From Treponema sp. (lineage in GTDB: Bacteria; Spirochaetota; Spirochaetia; Treponematales; Treponemataceae), in contig JAEDGQ010000060.1 of assembly GCA_016297415.1 (NCBI GenBank), forward strand, positions 1 to 11,910: DNA of 11,910 nt, in the 5' to 3' direction. The notes beneath the pieces are model-generated. The model did no database searches, was not told where the DNA came from, and saw only the letters and a program-made list of their open reading frames with translations. Below are positions 7,356 through 11,910 of the stretch, piece by piece (position 1 is the stretch's first letter; each line of letters begins with the position of its first letter). The position numbers and the translations under genes were made by a program.

Positions 7356-8144
7356 ATGCTCGAAATTACAAATGTAACAAAAACTTTTAATCCCGGAACC
7401 ATTACCGAAAAAAAGGCTCTTCTTGGAATTGACCTTAAACTGGAAGACGGAGATTTTGTAACTGTTATTGGTGGTAACGGTGCAGGAAAATCAACTCTGC
7501 TTAATCTTATTGCAGGTGTTCACAAGGCTGATACCGGAAGCATTATTCTTAATGACATTGATATGACAAATCTTCCTGAATATAAGCGTGCCAGATATCT
7601 TGGCCGTGTATTCCAGGATCCTATGCTTGGTACTGCTGCAAACATGGAAATTGAAGAAAATCTTGCTATGGCTATGCGCCGTGGTAAAAACCGTTCCCTT
7701 GCGTGGGGAATTAAAAACAGCGAAAGATCCCTTTACCGCGACAAGCTTGCTCTTCTTGATCTGGGACTGGAAGACCGCATGAAGAGTAAAGTTGGTCTTC
7801 TTTCCGGAGGTCAGCGTCAGGCTCTTACTCTGCTTATGGCAACACTCCAGAAGCCGGATCTTCTTCTTCTTGATGAACATACTGCAGCCCTTGACCCAAA
7901 AACTGCAGCCAGAGTTCTTGAACTGACAGAAAAATTTGTTGAACAGGATCACCTGACAACATTTATGGTTACACACAACATGAAACATGCAATTCATTAC
8001 GGTAACCGTCTGATTATGATGATGAAAGGCAAGATTATTTACGACGTTCGCGGTGAAGAAAAGAAAAACCTGAAGGTAGAAGACCTGCTTGCAAAATTTG
8101 GTGCTGCAGGTGAACTTAATGACCGTATGGTTCTTGGAAGTTAA
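7356..8144 (+). CDS. ABC transporter ATP-binding protein, partner of the permease
   Basis: This 262-residue cytoplasmic ATPase should drive the permease encoded immediately upstream. Walker A is GGNGAGKST at 39-47, the Q-loop lies in RVFQDPMLGT, the ABC signature LSGGQ is at 149-153, Walker B runs LLLLDEH with catalytic Glu174, and the H-loop His207 is in VTHNM. The form DEHTAALDPK after Walker B is typical of the COG1101-type ATPases that pair with this permease family. I chose the ATG at 7356, one nucleotide after the permease stop and preceded by GGGGGAAA at 7340-7347. The longer in-frame option from 7281 lies inside the permease gene and has no ribosome-binding site. The coding region ends just before the palindrome-rich terminator region. 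Confidence 0.93.
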   Translation: MLEITNVTKTFNPGTITEKKALLGIDLKLEDGDFVTVIGGNGAGKSTLLNLIAGVHKADTGSIILNDIDMTNLPEYKRARYLGRVFQDPMLGTAANMEIEENLAMAMRRGKNRSLAWGIKNSERSLYRDKLALLDLGLEDRMKSKVGLLSGGQRQALTLLMATLQKPDLLLLDEHTAALDPKTAARVLELTEKFVEQDHLTTFMVTHNMKHAIHYGNRLIMMMKGKIIYDVRGEEKKNLKVEDLLAKFGAAGELNDRMVLGS

Positions 8145-8150
8145 AAATTA

Positions 8151-8229
8151 AAAAAAAAAGGGATGACCATAAAGTTCAACTTGCGGTGGTTGAGCTTGTC
8201 GAAACCACCATATTTAGTGCAATGGTCAT
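8151..8229 (-). terminator. Terminator for the minus-strand esterase gene
   Basis: Read on the minus strand, a stem of ATGACCAT with ATGGTCAT encloses a smaller GGTGGTT/AACCACC hairpin and is followed by CCC and at least nine T. This is the expected form of a rho-independent terminator, though the main stem is only 8 bp around a large branched loop. Confidence 0.55.
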
Positions 8230-8281
8230 TTCGACAGGTGGTTCCTGAGCCCTTCGACAGGCTCAGGAACCACCTGTCGAA

Positions 8282-8323
8282 GGGCTCAATGACCGCTACT
8301 TATTGGACAGCCCCTTTTTTTTT
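8282..8323 (+). terminator. Rho-independent terminator for the ABC transporter operon
   Basis: GGGCT plus CAAT (8282-8290) pairs with ATTG (8302-8305) and AGCCC (8309-8313), with a 3-nt GAC bulge and an 11-nt loop. One C and nine T follow (8315-8323). The T-run overlaps the stop codon of the opposing esterase gene. The strong 21-bp hairpin just upstream would compete for the same GGGCTC segment only through its alternative 16-bp pairing. Confidence 0.6.
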
Positions 8324-9257
8324 ATTTCTGGTATGTTTTAAGCCAGTCGATAGACATCTGCTGCCAGTTTTTAGCTGTTCCTGAAGCACCGATTACACCG
8401 AATCCGTGGCCGCTTTCAGGGAAGATGTGAAGTTCTGCTTTTGCATTCTGCTTTCTGAGAGCAGTAAAGTATGCAATTGCATTTGCTTCCGGATTTACTG
8501 ATTTGTCATCAATTGCAGCTACGATAAAGGCATCGGCTGTATCGTATTTAACAAGTTTTTCACAGCTGAACTTGTCAATAGTTTCCTGTGAAGGTTTATC
8601 TCCAAGAAGTTCTTTGCGGCTTCCGCCGTGAGTTCCAGCATCCATTGTAATTACAGGGTAAACAAGGAACTGGAAAGCCGGATTTGCTTTCTGCTTGTCC
8701 ATATCGTCTACAGGCTTGTAAACCTGGTCTGCGTAACGAGTTGCAAGACTTGCTGCTACATGACCCCCTGCTGAAGAGCCCATAACTCCAACTCTGTGTG
8801 GAACAACACCGAATTCTTCTGCACGAGCTTTAATGATTCTCATGGCACGCTGTGCATCTGCAAGAGAAACATTTTCCTTGTTTTTGTGGCCGTCATTTGG
8901 TGTACGGTAAACAAGAACGAAACAAGTGTAACCTGCTTCTGTATAGCCTTTTACATAATCAAGACCTTCTGTGTCGTAAACAACACGCTTATAAGCTCCG
9001 CCTGGAATAATAAGGATACCCCGCTTGTTTGATTCTACACCTGAAGCTGGTTTGTAAACTTCGAAATAAGGCTGGGTAACTCCGGCAATAGCTCTGTTCT
9101 GCTGTGGCGGAATTGCACCACGGTCGATTACAGTCTGTTCAACCTTTACTTTTTCTGAGCCTGGACCTGTTTTTTTAGGCCAGAGATAAACTTTTTCCTG
9201 TGCAAACAGACTTGAAGCCAGTAAAAGGCCTGCAGCTGCTGCTAAAAATTTTTTCAT
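8322..9257 (-). CDS. Exported alpha/beta-hydrolase, xylan/feruloyl-esterase-like
   Basis: This 311-residue secreted serine esterase resembles the acetyl-xylan and bifunctional (BD-FAE-like) esterases that remove acyl groups from plant cell-wall polysaccharides; the substrate is inferred from overall resemblance. Residues 1-20 are a signal peptide ending SLFAQ. The oxyanion region is IIPGGAYKRV (about 83-92), a PGG form instead of the classical HGGG. The nucleophile is Ser162 in GSSAGGH, the probable acid Asp250 or Asp251 in AIDDKSVNPEAN, and the base His284 in ESGHGFG. These line up with the BD-FAE/Aes-like fold. GGAGG lies 5 nt before the ATG at 9257, supporting that start. It is monocistronic: a terminator region follows it and the next gene upstream is divergent. 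It is only distantly like the other exported hydrolase at 97-1524. Confidence 0.92.
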   Translation of the reverse strand: MKKFLAAAAGLLLASSLFAQEKVYLWPKKTGPGSEKVKVEQTVIDRGAIPPQQNRAIAGVTQPYFEVYKPASGVESNKRGILIIPGGAYKRVVYDTEGLDYVKGYTEAGYTCFVLVYRTPNDGHKNKENVSLADAQRAMRIIKARAEEFGVVPHRVGVMGSSAGGHVAASLATRYADQVYKPVDDMDKQKANPAFQFLVYPVITMDAGTHGGSRKELLGDKPSQETIDKFSCEKLVKYDTADAFIVAAIDDKSVNPEANAIAYFTALRKQNAKAELHIFPESGHGFGVIGASGTAKNWQQMSIDWLKTYQK

Positions 9258-9296
9258 AAAATCCTCCGTTTGAATTTAAAAATTCAACATATTTCT

Positions 9297-9325
9297 ATTA
9301 TAATATATAAAGTAAGAATTTAGAA
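9297..9325 (-). promoter_or_regulatory. Possible promoter of the minus-strand esterase
   Basis: On the minus strand a perfect TATAAT (9297-9302) lies 17 bp from TTCTAA (9320-9325), a poor -35. It would start the transcript about 35 nt before the ATG, leaving room for the GGAGG site. The surrounding DNA is very AT-rich, so chance is a real possibility. Confidence 0.45.
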
Positions 9326-9344
9326 AATAAAAATAAGTCCTTTA

Positions 9345-9435
9345 TAGGGGTCCGGGGCTGGCCCCGGAGAAGGGGTAGCGGACAAGACCGGAGCCTTGCG
9401 AGGACTTGGTAGCGAGGGGAAGGCTTTCCCCTTCT
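9345..9435 (+). repeat. GC-rich palindromic block before nfo
   Basis: A GC-rich block interrupts AT-rich intergenic DNA. TCCGGGGC (9351-9358) pairs with GCCCCGGA (9361-9368) over a 2-nt centre. AGAAGGGG (9368-9375) can pair with CCCCTTCT (9428-9435), but the same C-run can instead pair locally as GGGGAA (9416-9421) with TTCCCC (9426-9431). The two pairings exclude each other and end one base before the GGAGG of nfo. It may be a mobile intergenic repeat, a leader control structure, or both. The TTG frame that runs through it into nfo is not believable as coding. Confidence 0.6.
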
Positions 9436-9440
9436 GGAGG
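9436..9440 (+). promoter_or_regulatory. Ribosome-binding site that sets the nfo start
   Basis: GGAGG lies 7 nt before the ATG at 9448 and decides for the 278-residue protein beginning MFKIGWHLSAS, as in other endonuclease IV proteins. An in-frame TTG at 9406 lies within the GC-rich repeat. Confidence 0.88.
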
Positions 9441-9447
9441 TATAAAT

Positions 9448-10284
9448 ATGTTTAAAATTGGATGGCATTTAAGCGCCAGTGCTGGATTTCTTGGTATGGG
9501 AAAAGAAGCTTTTGAAGCAGGTGCTAATACTTTTGCTTTTTTTACAAGAAATCCAAGAGGAGGCCAGGCAAAAACAATTGAAAAGGAAGATGCTGATGCT
9601 CTCTGCGATTTTATAAAGGAAAAAAACTTCGGAAAACTTGTAATTCACGCACCATATACTCTTAATGCCTGCTCTGATAAGGAAAGTGTTCGGGATTTTG
9701 CAATTCAGACTTTTGCTGATGACCTTCTTCGTATGGAAGCAACTCCAGGCCAGTATTACAACTTTCATCCCGGCAGCCACATGAAACAGGGAACTGAGGC
9801 CGGTGTAAAAATGATTACAGATATGCTGAACACAATCTTAAAACCGGAGCAGACAACAACAGTACTTCTTGAAACTATGGCCGGTAAAGGAAGTGAAGTT
9901 GGAAGCCGCTTTGAAGAATTAAAGGCAATCATTGACGGCGTTGAACTTAAAGAAAAACTTGGTGTATGTATGGATACCTGTCATGTTTATGATGCGGGGT
10001 ATGACATAAAAAATAACCTGGACGGAGTTCTTGAACAGTTTGACAAAATTATCGGGCTTGACCGTCTTAAAGCCTGTCACTTAAACGACAGCAAAAATCC
10101 TTTTGAAAGCCACAAGGATCGTCACGAAAAAATCGGTCAGGGAAGCCTTGGGCTTGAAACTTTTGAAAAGGTTATAAATCATCCGGCACTCAGAGATCTT
10201 CCTTTTATTCTGGAAACACCACAGGAAAGCACTGCCGGTTATGCAGAAGAAATCAGACTTCTTCGCGGACTTTACAGAGATTAG
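9448..10284 (+). CDS. nfo: Endonuclease IV (AP endonuclease, base-excision repair)
   Basis: This 278-residue cytoplasmic TIM-barrel enzyme cuts DNA 5' to abasic sites and trims blocked 3' ends. All nine zinc ligands expected from the E. coli enzyme can be placed: His67 (IHAPY), His107 (FHPGSH), Glu142 (LLETMAGKG), Asp176 and His179 (MDTCHVYDAGYD), His211 (ACHLNDSK), Asp224 and His226 (KDRHEKIG), and Glu256 (ILETP). The length is close to the usual 280-285. The start at ATG 9448 is supported by GGAGG and by the family N-terminus. An unrecognised gene follows after 20 nt and is probably co-transcribed. No clear promoter is visible immediately upstream; the GC-rich palindromic block occupies most of the leader. 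Confidence 0.96.
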   Translation: MFKIGWHLSASAGFLGMGKEAFEAGANTFAFFTRNPRGGQAKTIEKEDADALCDFIKEKNFGKLVIHAPYTLNACSDKESVRDFAIQTFADDLLRMEATPGQYYNFHPGSHMKQGTEAGVKMITDMLNTILKPEQTTTVLLETMAGKGSEVGSRFEELKAIIDGVELKEKLGVCMDTCHVYDAGYDIKNNLDGVLEQFDKIIGLDRLKACHLNDSKNPFESHKDRHEKIGQGSLGLETFEKVINHPALRDLPFILETPQESTAGYAEEIRLLRGLYRD

Positions 10285-10294
10285 GTTTTTTGAA

Positions 10295-10300
10295 GGGAGG
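10295..10300 (+). promoter_or_regulatory. Ribosome-binding site of the gene after nfo
   Basis: GGGAGG lies 4 nt before ATG 10305. The spacing is short but the match is strong, and it lies within the N-terminal extension that a TTG start at 10290 would encode, so ATG 10305 is the start. Confidence 0.75.
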
Positions 10301-10304
10301 GACT

Positions 10305-10898
10305 ATGGCTGGTATTACAGAATCATTAAGTGCATTTTCGGAAAAGTTAAAGCGGTTTAATGATGCGGGAAAAACAGACCGTACAGTAAAACCTGCAGAA
10401 AACCAGCAGCTTCAGCGTCAGATCCGTGACCGGGAAGAACGGCTTAAGTCTACAGTTATTGCAACTTATAAAAATTACAAAGCGCCTTTTGAAGCAATGG
10501 GGCAGCTTTCTGACAGGGCAAAAGCCATGGATCAGGATGAGCGCTCACTTTTTAAGGCCTATAATCTTTTTTCCGGTGCCATGAACCTGAACGAAAATGG
10601 GGAAGACGGAAAATCTGCCGGAAACGAAGGGGCTGGCACAGAAACAACTTTTATCAGCAGAATTGAAATCCTGACGCCTCTTACTCAGAAATCTGCTTAC
10701 ACTACCGGCGGCCAGTTTATTTATCTTATGATGTGGCTTTATTTTGAAAAAAACTGCCGGGACTATATGCCTGTGCTTGCAGAAAAAGAAAACGGCTGGA
10801 GTCTTGGCTTTGTTCATGCTAAAAATTACAGTTTTGAAAATCATGACAGGGAAATTTTTGAAATCGTAAGGCAGGAGTTTTACGAAGGAGAAGAATAG
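10305..10898 (+). CDS. Hypothetical protein downstream of nfo
   Basis: I do not recognise this 197-residue protein. It has no signal peptide and no transmembrane helix, so it is probably cytoplasmic. Residues 1-60 are highly charged and look helical, possibly a short coiled coil (EKLKRFNDAG, then QQLQRQIRDREERLK). Residues about 95-115 are a low-complexity Gly/Asn/Glu/Ser linker. The C-terminal part, with GGQFIYLMMWLYFEKNCRDYMP at about 138-159, looks like a compact folded segment rich in aromatics. GGGAGG lies 4 nt before ATG 10305; a TTG frame from 10290 overlaps this site and is rejected. It follows nfo by 20 nt, which suggests one transcript, but nothing in it points to DNA repair. Codon use is like its neighbours, so it appears to be a genuine resident gene. 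Confidence 0.8.
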   Translation: MAGITESLSAFSEKLKRFNDAGKTDRTVKPAENQQLQRQIRDREERLKSTVIATYKNYKAPFEAMGQLSDRAKAMDQDERSLFKAYNLFSGAMNLNENGEDGKSAGNEGAGTETTFISRIEILTPLTQKSAYTTGGQFIYLMMWLYFEKNCRDYMPVLAEKENGWSLGFVHAKNYSFENHDREIFEIVRQEFYEGEE

Positions 10899-10901
10899 AG
10901 A

Positions 10902-10945
10902 GGCTTCCCTACGGTTCGCTGCGGACAGGACTTTCCTTTTTTTTG
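10902..10945 (+). terminator. Possible weak terminator after the nfo operon
   Basis: A GC-rich stretch (10902-10931) is followed by AGGA (10927-10930) pairing with TCCT over a very small loop, and then a run of eight T (10937-10944). The stem is too short to be convincing; the T-run and the position after a stop codon are the main support. The stretch also contains GCGGACAGGAC, close to GCGGACAAGAC in the block before nfo. Confidence 0.35.
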
Positions 10946-10966
10946 CACAGGAAACAGTTTTTGTTG

Positions 10967-10997
10967 ATTTGTACAAATACGTTTTTTTCTATATATT
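10967..10997 (+). promoter_or_regulatory. gpmI promoter with overlapping palindrome
   Basis: TTGTAC (10969-10974) and TATATT (10992-10997) are spaced 17 bp apart; the -10 matches consensus at five of six positions and the -35 at three. A perfect 12-bp palindrome, ATTTGTACAAAT at 10967-10978, covers the -35 and is the right size and place for a repressor operator. Transcription would start near 11004, giving a leader of roughly 150 nt containing the GC-rich block that follows. Confidence 0.45.
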
Positions 10998-11020
10998 ATT
11001 TGTAATAATGCTGAATAACT

Positions 11021-11115
11021 GCGTTAGGGATAGTAGCACCGGCTTAGCCGTCCCGTCAGGGATGGAGCGGTAGCGGAAGTGCGGATAGCCCGACCTGCCG
11101 TAAGGCAGGGAACGC
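11021..11115 (+). repeat. GC-rich branched palindromic block in the gpmI leader
   Basis: The block is bounded by GCGTT (11021-11025) and AACGC (11111-11115), which can pair. Inside, GGGA (11027-11030) with TCCC (11051-11054) encloses CGGCT/AGCCG (11040-11050), and CCTGCC (11094-11099) with GGCAGG (11104-11109) closes a GTAA loop. GGG (11059-11061) with CCC (11089-11091) would give a middle arm. AGGGAT occurs twice (11026-11031 and 11058-11063). The repeated AGGGAT and the core GCGGATAGCCCG resemble intergenic repeats seen in many bacteria; that is recollection, not a search. Its position in the probable leader also allows a cis-acting RNA. Confidence 0.55.
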
Positions 11116-11151
11116 TATTAAATTTGAAAAATATTTTTATGAGGTAAATAT

Positions 11152-11910
11152 ATGGCAGACACAATGCATGCTTTGGAAAAAAATCCAAACTGGAAAGGAC
11201 GCCGGGGACCAGTTGTTCTGGTTATTATGGACGGTGTTGGTTATGGTAAATATGAAGAAGGGGATGCTGTAAAGGCTTCGAAAATGAAGTACCTGGACTG
11301 GTTCACAGCTAACTGTCCACACACTCAGCTTAAGGCTCACGGAACTGCTGTTGGTCTTCCAAGTGACGACGATATGGGTAACTCTGAAGTTGGTCACAAT
11401 GCTATTGGTTGTGGTCGTGTTTTTGCTCAGGGTGCTAAGCTTGTTGGTGAATCTATTTCTTCTGGCACAATGTTTGAAGGCGCTACATGGAAAAAGCTTG
11501 TAAAGAACGTAAACGACAAGGGAACAACTTTCCACTTGATGGGGCTTGTTTCTGACGGTAACGTTCACTCTCACATAGATCACCTTAAGGCTATGATTGC
11601 TCAGGCTCACAAAGAAGGAGTAAAAACACTCCGCGTACACGCTCTCTTGGATGGTCGTGATGTTCCTCCAACTTCTGCTTTGGAATATTTTGAACCTCTT
11701 GAAAAATTCCTTGCTGAATTCAGCGATGCTGACTACCAGATTGCTTCTGGCGGTGGACGTATGTACATTACAATGGACCGCTACGGTGCTGACTGGTCAA
11801 TGGTTGAACGGGGATGGCATGCTCATGTTCTGGCTGATGGACGTCAGTTTGCTTCTGCTACTGAAGCTATCAATACTTACCGTTCTGAAAACGCTGGTCT
11901 TTTGGATCAG
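11152..11910 (+). CDS. gpmI: 2,3-bisphosphoglycerate-independent phosphoglycerate mutase (partial)
   Basis: This glycolytic enzyme interconverts 3- and 2-phosphoglycerate without the 2,3-bisphosphoglycerate cofactor. The first 253 residues are present and the frame is open to the window edge; the full protein is normally 510-550 residues. The alkaline-phosphatase-like metal site begins with Asp27 in VIMDGVGYG. Ser78 in MGNSEVGHNAIG is the residue phosphorylated during catalysis. Motifs of the inserted phosphotransferase domain follow: HLMGLVSDGNVHSH, HALLDGRDVPP, and SGGGRMYITMDRY, which carry substrate-binding His, Asp and Arg residues. GAGG (11141-11144) lies 7 nt before ATG 11152. The frequent GGT, GCT and CGT codons suit a highly expressed gene. 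It appears to have its own promoter and a long structured leader. Confidence 0.95.
   Translation, partial: MADTMHALEKNPNWKGRRGPVVLVIMDGVGYGKYEEGDAVKASKMKYLDWFTANCPHTQLKAHGTAVGLPSDDDMGNSEVGHNAIGCGRVFAQGAKLVGESISSGTMFEGATWKKLVKNVNDKGTTFHLMGLVSDGNVHSHIDHLKAMIAQAHKEGVKTLRVHALLDGRDVPPTSALEYFEPLEKFLAEFSDADYQIASGGGRMYITMDRYGADWSMVERGWHAHVLADGRQFASATEAINTYRSENAGLLDQ

Larger units (their letters stand above)
8145..8323. repeat. Nested inverted-repeat element between convergent genes
   Basis: Almost the whole gap is palindromic. Outermost are 12-bp perfect arms, nine A plus GGG at 8151-8162 and CCC plus nine T at 8312-8323. Inside are ATGACCAT (8163-8170) with ATGGTCAT (8222-8229), GGTGGTT (8185-8191) with AACCACC (8203-8209), a perfect 21-bp inverted repeat (8230-8250 with 8261-8281, 10-nt loop), and an overlapping perfect 16-bp repeat (8246-8261 with 8273-8288). 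The word TGAGCYTGTCGAA occurs at 8191-8203 on plus and at 8253-8265 on minus. It resembles REP-like intergenic elements found in many bacteria; that family link is from memory. A 73-codon open frame across it is an artefact of the repeats. Confidence 0.85.

Noticed and set aside
7491..7997. A 168-codon minus-strand open frame within the ABC ATPase gene
   Set aside because: It is antisense to a clearly functional gene, has an implausible Cys/Lys/Phe-rich composition and no ribosome-binding site.
8145..8323. CRISPR array
   Set aside because: The repeats are inverted and nested, not regularly spaced direct repeats, and no cas gene is present.
8163..8384. A 73-codon plus-strand open frame across the palindromic gap
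   Set aside because: Its translation comes from the inverted repeats (repeated LSK and FDRLR-like words), it has no ribosome-binding site and it runs into the esterase gene in antisense.
9406..9447. An upstream TTG start giving nfo a 14-residue extension
   Set aside because: It lies in the GC-rich palindromic block without a ribosome-binding site, while ATG 9448 has GGAGG at 7 nt and the normal family N-terminus.
11021..11115. tRNA gene
   Set aside because: The branched fold invites the idea, but there is no anticodon arm geometry, no TTC-type T-loop and no acceptor stem of seven pairs.
11137..11640. A 167-codon minus-strand open frame opposite gpmI
   Set aside because: It is the shadow of the strongly biased gpmI reading frame and has no recognisable protein features.

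Overview
The window looks like chromosomal DNA of a gut- or rumen-type Treponema (Spirochaetes). This is inference from overall character: AT-rich genes with simple leader peptides ending in FAQ (MKK...ALFAQ, MKK...SLFAQ), GC-rich palindromic blocks confined to the gaps between genes, and a gene mix (exported esterases, a CHASE-GGDEF protein, an orphan TrpXYZ-like ABC pair, endonuclease IV, independent phosphoglycerate mutase). No gene in it fixes the species. I see no rRNA, tRNA, CRISPR array, transposase or phage gene.

Layout. 97-1524 (+) is an exported alpha/beta-hydrolase with a long N-terminal region. Converging on it, and overlapping its 3' end by 27 bp, is a tightly packed minus-strand run read from 6235 down to 1498: a CHASE-like diguanylate cyclase, O-acetylhomoserine sulfhydrylase (metY), an OmpR/PhoB-type response regulator and its sensor histidine kinase. 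Gaps between these four are 24, 19 and 9 nt, so they are probably one operon. Divergent from it, 6356-8144 (+) encodes an ABC permease and ATPase (1 nt apart) of the family annotated as putative tryptophan/tyrosine transporters, but without the usual substrate-binding lipoprotein beside them. The gap 8145-8321 is packed with nested inverted repeats and ends in face-to-face A-tract/T-tract terminators shared with the next gene, a minus-strand exported esterase (8322-9257) resembling xylan/feruloyl esterases. From 9448 a plus-strand pair encodes endonuclease IV (nfo) and an unrecognised 197-residue protein. After a 253-bp gap holding a palindrome, a promoter-like site and a GC-rich structured block, gpmI starts at 11152 and runs off the window.

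How the genes fit together. The two exported hydrolases suit a bacterium that deacylates plant polysaccharides. The cyclase, regulator and kinase suggest an envelope or nutrient-sensing circuit co-transcribed with sulfur-amino-acid synthesis. nfo is base-excision repair and gpmI is glycolysis. I do not find a clearly new multi-gene system here. The most unusual material is non-coding: the nested palindrome at 8145-8323, the branched GC-rich leader of gpmI at 11021-11115, the mutually exclusive pairings next to the nfo ribosome-binding site, and a consensus promoter so close to the permease ATG that its mRNA may be leaderless.
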